A stretch of DNA of 64,000 nt from Pseudomonas fluvialis (GCF_002234375.1 NZ_NMQV01000020.1:1-64000); one strand, 5' to 3'; shown: positions 44,293 through 53,336, counted from the stretch's first letter. Program-made: numbers and translations. Notes: a model not told the origin generated them from the letters alone.

Positions 44293-45054
44293 ATGGCGAT
44301 GAAGTTTTCCGGGCAGGTCGCCCTGGTGACGGGGGCAGCAGCAGGCATTGGCCGGGCCACGGCGCTGGCCTTTGCCGGCGAAGGGCTCAAGGTAGTGCTG
44401 GCTGACCGCGATGCGCACGGTGGCGAGGAAACTGCCGAGCTGATTCGTGCTGCCGGCGGCGAGGCTTTTTTCCAGGCATGCGACGTGACTTGCGCTGAGC
44501 AGGTCAAGGCGCTCATCGAGGCCGGCAAGGCGCGCTACGGTCGCATTGACTATGCCTTCAACAATGCCGGTATCGAGATCGAACAGGGGCGTCTGGGCGA
44601 AGGCAACGAAGCAACCTTCGACGCCATCATGGGCGTCAATGTCAAAGGTGTCTGGCTGTGCATGCGCGAGGAACTGAACCTGATGCTTGGCCAGGGCGGC
44701 GGGGTCATCGTCAATGCCGCGTCGGTAGCCGGGGTTAATGCGGCACCGAAGATGAGTATCTACAGCGCTTCCAAGCATGCGGTGATTGGCCTCAGCAAGT
44801 CGGCGGCCATCGAATACGCCAAGAAGAACATCCGCGTCAATGCGGTATGCCCGGCGGTGATCGATACCGAAATGTTCCGCCGTGCCTATCAGGCCGACCC
44901 GAAGAAGGGCGAATTTGCTGCCGCCATGCACCCGGTGGGGCGCATTGGTAGCGTCGAAGAAGTGGCCATGGCGGTGCTTTACCTGTGCTGTGACCAGGCG
45001 GCCTTTACCACCGGGCATGCCTTGGTGGTCGATGGCGGAGCGACGGTCATCTGA
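44293..45054 (+). CDS. SDR family oxidoreductase
   Basis: Classical short-chain dehydrogenase of 253 residues with TGAAAGIGRATA, NNAGIE, and the active-site Ser (NAASVAG) and Tyr-x3-Lys (YSASKHA). It resembles glucose/cyclohexanol dehydrogenase-like SDRs; the substrate is unknown. GAGGA lies 7 nt before the ATG. In the 127-bp gap upstream, GCGCAT and ATGCGC around 44177-44193 can form a hairpin that may end the pyrF transcript. A strong terminator follows the gene. Confidence 0.85.
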   Translation: MAMKFSGQVALVTGAAAGIGRATALAFAGEGLKVVLADRDAHGGEETAELIRAAGGEAFFQACDVTCAEQVKALIEAGKARYGRIDYAFNNAGIEIEQGRLGEGNEATFDAIMGVNVKGVWLCMREELNLMLGQGGGVIVNAASVAGVNAAPKMSIYSASKHAVIGLSKSAAIEYAKKNIRVNAVCPAVIDTEMFRRAYQADPKKGEFAAAMHPVGRIGSVEEVAMAVLYLCCDQAAFTTGHALVVDGGATVI

Positions 45055-45072
45055 GTCCTTCGGGGCTTGCCA

Positions 45073-45098
45073 GGCGCCTGTTCAGGCGCCTTTTTTTT
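45073..45098 (+). terminator. Intrinsic terminator after the SDR gene
   Basis: GGCGCC-TGTTCA-GGCGCC followed by eight T. It overlaps the last codons of the convergent transporter gene, whose stop is inside it. Only the plus strand has the U run. Confidence 0.85.
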
Positions 45099-46278
45099 GT
45101 GCGTTGCCGGGTAGCAGGAGTAGGCACAGCAGCCCGGCGGCCAGGCCCCAGAACGCCGAGCCGATCCCCAGCAGGGTCATGCCCGAGGCGCTGACCAGAA
45201 AGGTCAACAGTGCCGCTTCGCGTTCGCTCGGCTCGCTCATCGCCTGGGTCAGGCCGCCGCTGATCGAGCTGAACAGCGCCAAAGCGGCAATGGACAGGAT
45301 CAGTGCACTCGGCAGGGCGCTGAACAGCGCCGCCAGCGTCGCTCCGAAAACCCCGGCGATGGCGTAGCACAGCCCGCAACAGACGGCAGCCGTATAGCGT
45401 CGGCGGGGGTCTTCGTGGGCTTCCGGACCGGCGCAGAGTGCAGCACTGATGGCCGCCAGATGGATGCCATGGCTGCCGAAGGGCGCCAGCAGAAGCGAAG
45501 CCAGACCGCTGCTGGTCAGCAAGGGGGAAGCCGGTACGTCGTAGCCGTTGGCGCGCAGTACCGCCATGCCGGGCAGGTTTTGCGAGGTCATGGCGACGAC
45601 GAACAGCGGAATGCCGATGCTGATCGTCGCCGCCAGCGAGAAGCTGGGGGTGGTCCAGTGCGGGGTCGCCAGCTGTAGCTGGAACCTCTCGAAGTTCAGC
45701 AAGCCGAAACAGCCGGCCAGCAGACTGCCGGTCAGCAGGGCAGCGAGTACGGCGTAGCGTGGCCACAGGCGTTTGCCGAGCAGGTAGGCGAGCAGCATGG
45801 CGATGACCAGGACGGGCTGCTGTTCGGCGGCTACGCAGATTTCCAGGCCGATCTTGAACAGCACCCCGGCCAGCAGGGCGGCGGCTAGCGAGCCGGGGAT
45901 ACGCCGCATGAGACGATCAAAGCTACCGCTCAGGCCGATCAGCACGATCAATGCGGAAGCCAGTATGTAGGCACCAATGGCTTCCCCGTAGGGCACTTGC
46001 GGCAAGCTGCTGACCAGCAGTGCGGCGCCTGGCGTCGACCAGGCGATCATTACCGGTGCGCGGTAGCGCAAGGACAGGCCGATGCAGCACACGGCCATGC
46101 CGATCGACAGGGCGGCGATCCATGAGGAAATTTGTCCGTTGCTCAAGCCGGCTGCCTGGCCCGCCTGAAACATCAGGACCAGCGAGCTGGTGTAGCCGGT
46201 GAGCATGGCAATGAAGCCGGCGATCAGGGTGCTGGGGGCTGAGTCGCGCCACAGGCGCTGCAAAAACGGCATGCTCAT
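45082..46278 (-). CDS. BenE/YdcO family transporter
   Basis: Inner-membrane protein of 398 residues with about 11-12 membrane helices, of the benzoate/H+ symporter (BenE) family. Typical parts are STLIAGFIAMLTGYTSSLVL near the start and FVVAMTSQNLPGMAVLRANGY in the middle. No aromatic-catabolism genes are near, so benzoate transport is not supported by context; YdcO-type members have other or unknown substrates. The start overlaps the LysE stop by four bases (ATGA). Confidence 0.85.
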   Translation of the reverse strand: MSMPFLQRLWRDSAPSTLIAGFIAMLTGYTSSLVLMFQAGQAAGLSNGQISSWIAALSIGMAVCCIGLSLRYRAPVMIAWSTPGAALLVSSLPQVPYGEAIGAYILASALIVLIGLSGSFDRLMRRIPGSLAAALLAGVLFKIGLEICVAAEQQPVLVIAMLLAYLLGKRLWPRYAVLAALLTGSLLAGCFGLLNFERFQLQLATPHWTTPSFSLAATISIGIPLFVVAMTSQNLPGMAVLRANGYDVPASPLLTSSGLASLLLAPFGSHGIHLAAISAALCAGPEAHEDPRRRYTAAVCCGLCYAIAGVFGATLAALFSALPSALILSIAALALFSSISGGLTQAMSEPSEREAALLTFLVSASGMTLLGIGSAFWGLAAGLLCLLLLPGNAQKKGA

Positions 46279-46883
46279 AGGCCACGCTCGGCGAGGATGG
46301 GGTAGAGCGACAGTACCAGCAGCATGGCCATGCCATGGTTGAACAGACGCCGTTTGCGCGAGTCCTGCAACAGCTTGCGTAGCAGGCTGCCGGCCACGGT
46401 CCAGAGACCTACGCTGGGCCCGTTGACCAGGGCGAACAGTGGGGCAAGCAGCAACAGATTGCCGAGGAAATCCTCTTGGGGGATGTAGGTGCCTATGGCG
46501 GTGATCGCCATGATCCAGGCCTTGGGGTTGATCCACTGAAAGGCCGCGGCCTGGACGAAGGTAAAGGGCTTTCCGGGGGCTGCGCCGCTGTCGCTCGGCG
46601 CGACGCTGCGGGCGATCTTCCAGGCCAGGTACAACAGGTAGGTCGCGCCGCCCCAGGCCAGCAGCGCGTGCAGCAACGGCCAGCGCTGGAACAGCTGGCC
46701 CAGACCCAGGCCGACAGCCAGCACCAGCAGCATGAAGCCCAGGCTTACTCCGAGCATGTGTGGCACGCTGCGGCGCAGGCCGAAATTCACGCCGCTGGCC
46801 AGCAGCATCATATTGTTAGGCCCCGGGGTGACCGAGGTGACAAAGGCAAACAGGACAAAGGCCAACAGCAGTTCTGGGGTCAT
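46275..46883 (-). CDS. LysE family amino acid exporter
   Basis: Inner-membrane exporter of 202 residues with six membrane helices. The family signature is visible in the first loop (VTPGPNNMMLLASG) and QWINPKAWIMA. The frame opens at 46907, but the ATG at 46883 has GGAG 7 nt upstream. Its translation is coupled to the BenE-like gene. It lies 84 nt after marR on the same strand and may be part of that regulator's unit. Confidence 0.88.
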   Translation of the reverse strand: MTPELLLAFVLFAFVTSVTPGPNNMMLLASGVNFGLRRSVPHMLGVSLGFMLLVLAVGLGLGQLFQRWPLLHALLAWGGATYLLYLAWKIARSVAPSDSGAAPGKPFTFVQAAAFQWINPKAWIMAITAIGTYIPQEDFLGNLLLLAPLFALVNGPSVGLWTVAGSLLRKLLQDSRKRRLFNHGMAMLLVLSLYPILAERGL

Positions 46884-46967
46884 GACAGGCTCCGCGACAG
46901 CAGGCAAGCCTAGGCGTTGAGCGTGCCGGACGTCACGGTACAGTCAGCGGGTCAGTGAGCCGTACAG

Positions 46968-47414
46968 TCACGAGCCGACGTTGCGACCGTGGGCCAGGGC
47001 CAGGTTGACCTTCAACCAGCCCTGCACGGCGTCTTCGCCCACCTCGGCGAAGACGCGTTGCAGCAGGCGTGCCTGCTCACGGCGCAGGGCCTGTTCCAGG
47101 CGTGCACCTTCGGCGGTAAAACCGAGCAGGCGCTTGCGTTTGTCATCGGCGGCCGCCTCGCTCTGCACCAGATGCATTTCCATCAGCTGGCGCAGGGGCG
47201 TATTGAGTGCCTGCTTGCTCACCCCCAGGTAGCCAAGTAGCTCCTTCATGCTCAGTCCCGGGTACTTGGCGATGAAGAACAGGATGCGGTGATGCACGCG
47301 CGACAGCCCTCGGCGCGCGAGCATTTCGTCCGGCTTGGCGGTGAAGGCCTGGTAGCCAAAGAAGAAGGCTTCCATGGCGGCCTGTTGCACCTGTGGATTT
47401 TTTAGGTCAGGCAT
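46968..47414 (-). CDS. MarR family regulator
   Basis: Winged helix-turn-helix regulator of 148 residues with LSRVHHRILFFIAKYPGLSM, the recognition region LLGYLGVSKQALNTPLRQL and the wing. It is divergent from the aminotransferase gene and upstream of lysE on the same strand. The 82-bp divergent gap has a GTCAA-N5-TTGAC repeat that may be its operator. The ligand is unknown; amino-acid-related control is an inference from the neighbours. Confidence 0.85.
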   Translation of the reverse strand: MPDLKNPQVQQAAMEAFFFGYQAFTAKPDEMLARRGLSRVHHRILFFIAKYPGLSMKELLGYLGVSKQALNTPLRQLMEMHLVQSEAAADDKRKRLLGFTAEGARLEQALRREQARLLQRVFAEVGEDAVQGWLKVNLALAHGRNVGS

Positions 47415-47447
47415 ATTGACGTATCCCTGGGTGGCGGCGTAGTTTCG

Positions 47448-47462
47448 GTCAATCAGTTTGAC
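47448..47462. promoter_or_regulatory. MarR operator candidate
   Basis: GTCAA-TCAGT-TTGAC is a 15-bp inverted repeat in the divergent gap between marR and the aminotransferase. A third TTGAC lies at the marR start codon (47417-47421). Confidence 0.45.
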
Positions 47463-47496
47463 TCATCTTTCTTGTCTTTTGCACCCAGGTATTTCC

Positions 47497-48657
47497 ATGG
47501 CCTTCTCCGAACGCATCGCCCGCCTGAAAAGCTCCCTGATCCGTGAAATCCTCGCTGCCGCGCAGCGCCCGGAAGTCATGTCCTTTGCCGGCGGCTTGCC
47601 CGCCGAGCCGATGCTGCCGAAGGTGGAGTGGGACGAGATGCCGGCGGCGCTGAGCCAGTACGGCATGAGCGAAGGCGAGCCGGCACTGCGTGAGGCGATT
47701 GCCGCCGAGGCGCGCCGCCTTGGTGTGCCCTGCGATGCCAGTCAGGTGCTGGTGACTTGCGGTTCGCAGCAAGCGCTCGATCTGGCCAGCAAGCTGTTCA
47801 TCGATCCGGGTACCGAGATTCTGCTCGAGGCACCGACCTACCTGGCTGCGCTGCAGTCCTTCCAGCTGTTCGGTGCCGACTGCCTGACTGTGCCACAAGA
47901 AGCTGATGGCCCTGATCTGGCGGTGCTGCGCGAGCGGCTGCAGCAGCACAAACCGGCTTTCGCCTACCTGATCCCGACTTTCCAGAATCCCTCTGCGGTG
48001 CGTTACAGCGAGGCCAAGCGGGATGCCGTGGCGGCGCTGCTGGATGAATTCCAGGTCACCCTGATCGAGGATGAACCCTATCGCGAGCTGGTATTCGACC
48101 AGGCGGACGCTACGCCGATTGTCAGCCGCCTCAAACGGGCCAGCTGGATCTATACCGGCACGCTGTCCAAGACCCTGCTGCCGGGCTTGCGCGTCGGTTT
48201 CCTGATCGCCACGCCGGATCTGTTCCCTTATCTGCTGCGCTTGAAGCAGGCGGCCGACCTGCACACCAACCGTATTGGCCAGTGGCAGGCGTTGCAGTGG
48301 CTGGGCACGGACAAGTACCGCGCGCACCTGGCCGAGTTGCGCGACTTCTATCGCCTGCGTCGTGATGCCATGCAGGTTGCGCTGGAGGAGCACTTCAGCG
48401 ACCTGGCGACCTGGCAGGTGCCGCAGGGCGGGCTGTTCTTCTGGCTGACCCTCAAGCACAAGCAGGACACTCGCCAGCTGCTGGCGGCGGCCATGGCCGA
48501 ACAGGTGGCGTTCATGCCGGGTGAGCCATTCTTCGTCGATCCCGAGGCCAATCCGGGTTATCTGCGGCTGAACTTCAGCCACGTTCCGCCGGAAAAGCTG
48601 TCTGAGGGCCTGCGCCGCCTGGCGGCGGTGATCCGTCGGGCGCAGGGAGTGTGCTAG
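47497..48657 (+). CDS. PLP-dependent aminotransferase, class I/II
   Basis: Aminotransferase of 386 residues, similar to LysN/2-aminoadipate-type enzymes and to the catalytic part of MocR proteins. PLP features: FAGGLPAEPMLP at the start, LVTCGSQQALDLASKLF, IPTFQNPSAVRY and the PLP-binding Lys in YTGTLSKTLLPGLRVGF. It has no DNA-binding domain. The frame runs on to 47458, but the ATG at 47497 gives the normal start. It is divergent from marR. Confidence 0.88.
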   Translation: MAFSERIARLKSSLIREILAAAQRPEVMSFAGGLPAEPMLPKVEWDEMPAALSQYGMSEGEPALREAIAAEARRLGVPCDASQVLVTCGSQQALDLASKLFIDPGTEILLEAPTYLAALQSFQLFGADCLTVPQEADGPDLAVLRERLQQHKPAFAYLIPTFQNPSAVRYSEAKRDAVAALLDEFQVTLIEDEPYRELVFDQADATPIVSRLKRASWIYTGTLSKTLLPGLRVGFLIATPDLFPYLLRLKQAADLHTNRIGQWQALQWLGTDKYRAHLAELRDFYRLRRDAMQVALEEHFSDLATWQVPQGGLFFWLTLKHKQDTRQLLAAAMAEQVAFMPGEPFFVDPEANPGYLRLNFSHVPPEKLSEGLRRLAAVIRRAQGVC

Positions 48658-48659
48658 CC

Positions 48660-49262
48660 ATGCTCAAGGTCTATGGCGATGAGCGTTCCGGTAACTGCTA
48701 CAAGGTCAAACTGCTGCTGAACCTGTTGCAGCAGGATTACCAGTGGCAGGCTGTCGATGTGCTCAAGGGCGAAACGCGCAGCGCCGAGTTTCTGGCCAAG
48801 AACCCCAACGGCAAGATTCCTCTGCTGGAGCTGGAGGATGGCAGCTTTCTCTGGGAGTCCAATGCCATCCTCAACTACCTGGCCGACGGCACGGCCTGGA
48901 TTCCGCACGAGCCGCGTTTGCGTACACAAATGCTGCAATGGCAGTTCTTCGAGCAATACAGCCACGAACCCTATGTCGCTACCGCGCGCTTCATTCGCCT
49001 GTTCTAGGGCTTGCCGGATGAGCGTCGCGATGAATACGCGCAGTGCCTGTTGGGCGGCGACAAGGCCTTCCGGGTGATGGAGCAGCAGTTGCAGCGCACG
49101 CCGTTTCTGGTCGGGGAGCAGTACACCCTGGCGGATATTGCGTTATATGCCTACAGCCATGTGGCCGAGCAGGCGGGTTTTACGCTGCACGCTTATCCGG
49201 CTGTGCGTGCCTGGCTGGCACGGGTTGCCAGCCAGCCCGGGCACCTGGCCATGGCCTGTTAG
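48660..49262 (+). pseudogene. Glutathione S-transferase gene broken by an amber codon
   Basis: A GST of 200 codons split by one TAG at 49005-49007, in frame. The first part has the thioredoxin-like domain with the Ser/Cys-rich start YGDERSGNCYKVKLLLNLL and the conserved NPNGKIPLLELEDG and ESNAILNYL; the second part is the helical domain from GLPDERRDEYAQ to the end. Removing the stop gives a complete, normal GST. The codon before GLPDERR is most likely a former CAG (Gln). The start overlaps the aminotransferase stop region. Confidence 0.88.
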
Positions 49263-49624
49263 GCGAAGCGTTGCTCCAGATAGGCGATGATCGCCTTGGA
49301 TTCGTAGAGCCACTGGCTCTGGCCGTTTTCTTCGATGCGCAGGCAGGGCACCTGGATCTTGCCACCCTGTTCGGCCAGTGCCTGGCGATGCTCGGCGTTG
49401 TTTTTGGCATCACGCAGAGCAACCGGCACATTCAGGCGATGCAGGGCGCGGCGTGTCTTCACGCAAAACGGGCAGGCGTGAAACTGGTAGAGGGCCAAGT
49501 GTTGGGCGGCCTGTTCGACTTCGGCCTGGGCCTGTGGCGTGCGCTGTTGCTTGCGTGGGCGGGTCAGCAGGTCGAGCAGTACGATAAGTTGGCCAAGGGC
49601 CAGGCGTAATGTCTTGATAAGCAT
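49259..49624 (-). CDS. Glutaredoxin-like protein with N-terminal extension
   Basis: A 121-residue protein. The C-terminal 75 residues or so are a glutaredoxin/GST-N-like fold with the redox motif HACPFCVKTRRAL, VPCLRIEENG and YESKAIIAYLEQ. The N-terminal 30 residues are hydrophobic and basic (LIKTLRLALGQLIVLLDLLTRP), probably a membrane anchor or helix. AGGAG precedes the ATG; a GTG two codons upstream is too close to the site. The convergent end overlaps the broken GST gene by four bases. Confidence 0.82.
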   Translation of the reverse strand: MLIKTLRLALGQLIVLLDLLTRPRKQQRTPQAQAEVEQAAQHLALYQFHACPFCVKTRRALHRLNVPVALRDAKNNAEHRQALAEQGGKIQVPCLRIEENGQSQWLYESKAIIAYLEQRFA

Positions 49625-49636
49625 GGTCACTCCTGG

Positions 49637-50185
49637 TTAGCGACGAATCAGGCTGAGAAATTCACTGCGTGTAGCTGGGTTGTCGCGGAATTCGCCGAGC
49701 ATGACCGAGCTGACCATGCTGGAGTTCTGCTTTTCCACACCGCGCATCATCATGCACATGTGCTGGGCTTCGATAACCACGGCTACGCCGAGTGCGCCAG
49801 TCACCTGCTGGATGGCATCGGCAATCTGCCGGGTAAGGTTTTCCTGGATCTGCAGGCGCCGCGCATACATGTCGACGATGCGCGCTACTTTGGATAAGCC
49901 CAGCACCTGGCCGTTGGGAATGTAGGCTACCTGGGCCTTGCCGATGAAGGGCAGCAGGTGATGCTCGCACAAGGAGTACAGCTCGATGTCGCGCACCAGC
50001 ACCATCTCGCTGTTGTCCGAGCTGAACAGCGCGCCGTTGGTGACCTCCTCAAGGCTTTGCTGGTAACCGCGACACAGGTATTGCATGGCCTTGGCGGCAC
50101 GCTTGGGGGTATCGCGCAGGCCCTCACGAGCCGGGTCTTCACCCAGTTGTTCAAGGATGGCGTGGTAATGCTGTTGCAGGGGCAT
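49637..50185 (-). CDS. folE: GTP cyclohydrolase I
   Basis: Makes 7,8-dihydroneopterin triphosphate from GTP, the entry to folate and pterin synthesis. The 182-residue protein has the zinc- and substrate-binding residues in [25 protein letters not shown] and [14 protein letters not shown]. It resembles the second Pseudomonas folE (PA1674-type), which has the same neighbours. The frame opens at 50296, but homology starts at the ATG at 50185. The ribosome site is weak. Confidence 0.93.
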   Translation of the reverse strand: MPLQQHYHAILEQLGEDPAREGLRDTPKRAAKAMQYLCRGYQQSLEEVTNGALFSSDNSEMVLVRDIELYSLCEHHLLPFIGKAQVAYIPNGQVLGLSKVARIVDMYARRLQIQENLTRQIADAIQQVTGALGVAVVIEAQHMCMMMRGVEKQNSSMVSSVMLGEFRDNPATRSEFLSLIRR

Positions 50186-50231
50186 GGCAGGGGTCTCTGG
50201 CAATACGGGGCGGGTGCGGCAGGCGGACGAC

Positions 50232-50789
50232 TTATTCGTCGCGCCCTTCGAGCATGCTGCGCTTGAGCAACACATAGAGTGCGCCGGTGCCGCCATGACG
50301 CGGCAGGCAGGAAGTGAAACCGAGTACGTGTGGGTGTTGGCGCAACCAGGTGTTGACGTGGCTCTTCAGCAAGGGCTTGCGGCCATCGAGGCGCGCGGCC
50401 TTGCCGTGGGTGATGCGCACGCAGCGCACTTCCAGGCGGGTGGCTTCGGCGAGGAATTCCCAGAGGTTTTCCCGGGCTTTTTCCACGCTCATGCCATGCA
50501 GGTCGAGGCTGCCTTCGAAGGCCACCTGGCCAGCCTTGAGTTTGCGCAGCTGGCTATCCTGCAGGCCGTCACGCCCCCAGTACAGTGCATCTTCGGCGCC
50601 GACATCAATGACGAACAGATCGGACAGACCGTCCACCTGCAGACTACTTGTGGTCTGTAGCGCCTGTTGACGGCGTCGCTCGATCAATTGTCGATCAGCT
50701 CGGGGTTTGCCCGTGTCGGCCTGGTCGACCTGTAGCCGGCGTATGCCGTGTATCTGGCGAGTGAACAGGGAAAAATCGTCGTCTTGCAT
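50232..50789 (-). CDS. Smr domain protein (DNA endonuclease SmrA-like)
   Basis: A 185-residue protein with a C-terminal Smr domain: [19 protein letters not shown], the central RITHGKA and the final [11 protein letters not shown]. Such Smr domains have nicking endonuclease activity in DNA or RNA in characterised members. The frame opens at 50831, but the ATG at 50789 has GGAG. It is 46 nt upstream of folE. Confidence 0.85.
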   Translation of the reverse strand: MQDDDFSLFTRQIHGIRRLQVDQADTGKPRADRQLIERRRQQALQTTSSLQVDGLSDLFVIDVGAEDALYWGRDGLQDSQLRKLKAGQVAFEGSLDLHGMSVEKARENLWEFLAEATRLEVRCVRITHGKAARLDGRKPLLKSHVNTWLRQHPHVLGFTSCLPRHGGTGALYVLLKRSMLEGRDE

Positions 50790-50835
50790 CGGGCTCTCCA
50801 CAAGGGGGCGGCATTCTACCCGGGTTGCCACCCGC

Positions 50836-51135
50836 TCAGCGACCCTTCTTCAGCAGACGTGGATCAAGCACCAGGCTGTTGTGTTGCAGGCGGCGACCCT
50901 GACGGCGACGTACCAACCAGGCACTTGCCAGCAGCAGGCCGGCACCTGCCAGGTAGGCAATGGCCTGTTCCATGTCCGCCGCGGGCGTTGTGCGATAAGA
51001 CCAGACGCTGAATCCGGCCAGCCCAGTCAACAGCAGTCCGCCGAGCAGCAGGGCGTGGGCGAGGAGGCGCAGTGGCCAGCAGCGCACCGTGTGTTGGCGC
51101 AGGCAGCGGGGGTTGAAACCGTTGTTCGACTTCAT
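50836..51135 (-). CDS. Small membrane protein of unknown function
   Basis: A 99-residue basic protein with two membrane helices (about residues 23-45 and 56-75: LLAHALLLGGLLLTGLAGF and MEQAIAYLAGAGLLLASAWL) and a basic C-terminal tail. No known domain is recognised. GAGGAT precedes the ATG. Its place between the Smr and isochorismatase-like genes is the same as in P. aeruginosa (from memory). Confidence 0.65.
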   Translation of the reverse strand: MKSNNGFNPRCLRQHTVRCWPLRLLAHALLLGGLLLTGLAGFSVWSYRTTPAADMEQAIAYLAGAGLLLASAWLVRRRQGRRLQHNSLVLDPRLLKKGR

Positions 51136-51197
51136 CGGCGATCCTCGCAGGGTTGGCCGTGAGACCGTATCGGAGGCGAGCGGTTCCTGGAGGATAC

Positions 51198-51794
51198 TCA
51201 GTTGAGCGCCTGCAGGTTGTCGACCACGCAGGCAAAGTTGTCAGCCAGGGCAATCAGTTCGGCACGTTGTACCTGCTCAGCTGGCATGCTGCCACCGGTG
51301 CGGTCGGGCAGGTCGCGGGTGGCGCAGGCAGACTCGACCAGGGTGACGCGATAACCGTAGTCCTTGGCCGCTCTGACCGTGGTGCTGACACTGGAGTGAG
51401 TCATGAAACCAACCACGATCAGGTCAAGATTGCCAATGCTTTGCAGCTGCTCATGCAGTTGCGGATTGGAGAAGGCATTGGGCAGGCGCTTCTCGATCAG
51501 CACTTCGCCAGGCTGCGGGATGCACTCGGGGAGATGTGCGCCGCGCGGGCCACTGGGGTCGAGGATGCCACCGGGCACGCCCAGATGACGAACATGCACG
51601 ATGGGACGTTGCTGTTCGCGGGCCTGCTGCAACAGGCGGCTGATTTCCGCCACGGCACTTTCCAGCGCGGGCAGGCGTAAGGCACCGCTGCGGTATTCTT
51701 CCTGCGTATCGATCACCACCAGGGTGGCATTCTTCAGGCTGGCCGGCGCATAGCTGCGCCCGGTCAGCTGTAGCAGGGTCTTGACGCTGGACAT
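51198..51794 (-). CDS. Isochorismatase-like hydrolase with Ser in place of catalytic Cys
   Basis: Isochorismatase/nicotinamidase superfamily protein of 198 residues. The expected Asp29 (LVVIDTQEEY) and Lys102 (EKRLPNAF) are present. The nucleophile motif reads GFMTHSSVSTT, with Ser135 (codon AGT, 51390-51392) where active members have Cys. The superfamily fold is otherwise intact. Either the protein uses Ser, lacks hydrolase activity, or belongs to the isochorismatases that do not use a Cys nucleophile. AAGGA precedes the ATG. Confidence 0.85.
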   Translation of the reverse strand: MSSVKTLLQLTGRSYAPASLKNATLVVIDTQEEYRSGALRLPALESAVAEISRLLQQAREQQRPIVHVRHLGVPGGILDPSGPRGAHLPECIPQPGEVLIEKRLPNAFSNPQLHEQLQSIGNLDLIVVGFMTHSSVSTTVRAAKDYGYRVTLVESACATRDLPDRTGGSMPAEQVQRAELIALADNFACVVDNLQALN

Positions 51795-51862
51795 TGGCGG
51801 TTCCTTGTTGACGGCAGGGCGCTATTGTCAGTCCTCTGCCGTCCGTTGTGAACCGTCGCGAT

Positions 51863-53152
51863 TCAATACAGGGCGAATACCTGATATTGCACGTACCAGG
51901 CGCCGAGCGAGCCAAAGAAGTTGACCAGAATGGCCGGCAGGAAGCGCAGGTGGACGCCGAAGCTGTAGCTGCGATCCAGGGTCATGGCCATGATCCCGGC
52001 TGCCGAGCCGACGACAGTCAGCGAGCCGCCGATACCGACCATCAGGGTGTTGAGAGCCCACTGGTCAGCGCCCAGGTTGGGTTTGGACATCAGCGCGGCG
52101 GCCTCTACCGGCACGTTGTCCATGATCCCGGAGATAACCCCGAGCAGCAGGTTGACCGTGGTCGGGTCGAACATCTCGAACAGTCGGGAGATGTAGCTGA
52201 GCCAGCCGACATGGTTGAGGCAGGCCACCGAGGTGATGATGCCGATGAAGAACAGCAGGGCGTTCCACTCGACCTTTTGTAGCTGATCCTGCCAGGGCAG
52301 TTCGATGCCGCGGCGCATCAGGGTCCAGGTGTAGAGGGCGACGAAGCCCAGGCCGATGCCAATGGCGAATTCGATACTGACATGCAGTACGACGTTACAC
52401 AGTACGGCACCCACCACGGCGAGCAGTCCGACCAGGGCAATACCGGCACCGCCAGGTTTGAGGGCGCTGTCGACCGTGTCGCTGACGTCCAGCAGATCTT
52501 CACCCTTGAGTGGGCGCAGGTAGAAGAGGTGCATGACCAGGGCGAATAGCAGCCAGCCGATCAGCGCCGAGGGTAGCAACAGCAACAGGCCCAGCAGGCT
52601 GATCTTGCCTGCCAGCAGGACCATCAGGCTGGTTGAAGTGCCGAGAAACCAGACGCCGCTGTTGGACGCTACGACGATATTGCACAGGGCGATATGCCGG
52701 TAGCGGGTGTGGCTGGACATGTGGGTGATCGACTTGCCGAAGATCATTGCCGTGGTGAAGTTGTTGATGAAGGGCGCAAGCATCGCCGACAGTGCGCCGG
52801 TCGCCCAGAACATGCCGCGTGCACCGAGGCCACGCGCTTTCAGCCAGCCATTCAGGGCATTGAACACATTACGTTCATTGAGCAGTTCGACGATCATCCA
52901 CATGAAGGCCATGAAGGCGATCAGCCCGAACAGCTCCTCTTTGGTTTCGTTCTGCGCCTCGAGGAAACGCGGGAAGCCGCTGGGGTCGTAGAAGGCATAG
53001 TGCACGCCAATGACCACCAGCCCGGACATCATGAACATCGCTGGCTTGAACTTGTCCATTTCCAGCTGGGCTTCGAAGATGATCAGCGTCATGCCAATCA
53101 GGAATATCGCCAGGACCAGCAAGCCGGTCAGCGAGAAGGGTTCAATAACCAT
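51863..53152 (-). CDS. nhaD: Na+/H+ antiporter NhaD
   Basis: Inner-membrane Na+/H+ antiporter of the ArsB/NhaD superfamily, 429 residues, about 12 membrane helices. Typical parts are FNALNGWLKARGLG, FINNFTTAMIFGKS, VVASNSGVWFLGTST and GIMDNVPVEAAAL. Such proteins serve salt and alkali tolerance. It lies between the isochorismatase-like gene and prmB, which are adjacent in P. aeruginosa (from memory), so it may be an insertion into a conserved block. It shares a 226-bp divergent region with prmB. Confidence 0.88.
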   Translation of the reverse strand: MVIEPFSLTGLLVLAIFLIGMTLIIFEAQLEMDKFKPAMFMMSGLVVIGVHYAFYDPSGFPRFLEAQNETKEELFGLIAFMAFMWMIVELLNERNVFNALNGWLKARGLGARGMFWATGALSAMLAPFINNFTTAMIFGKSITHMSSHTRYRHIALCNIVVASNSGVWFLGTSTSLMVLLAGKISLLGLLLLLPSALIGWLLFALVMHLFYLRPLKGEDLLDVSDTVDSALKPGGAGIALVGLLAVVGAVLCNVVLHVSIEFAIGIGLGFVALYTWTLMRRGIELPWQDQLQKVEWNALLFFIGIITSVACLNHVGWLSYISRLFEMFDPTTVNLLLGVISGIMDNVPVEAAALMSKPNLGADQWALNTLMVGIGGSLTVVGSAAGIMAMTLDRSYSFGVHLRFLPAILVNFFGSLGAWYVQYQVFALY

Positions 53153-53336
53153 GGTAGGCGTCTCGTAGGATGGGAAAGTGGCGTTCTGCCCGCAGCGGCG
53201 ACTGCCTTCCTTGGAGAGCTTTGCCCCTGTTAGAGCGCCTGCCGGGCGGTCGAAAAAATTTGTTGCAAACTAGCTGGAAGCCCCGTCTGGGGCAAGATGT
53301 CGCAGCCTGGCTGGCAAAATATTTTTTTCAGCTTGA

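Noticed and set aside
46934..46973. Direct repeat GTACAGTCA upstream of lysE / at the marR end.
   Set aside because: Only two 9-bp copies, partly in a gene end; too little to claim a binding site.
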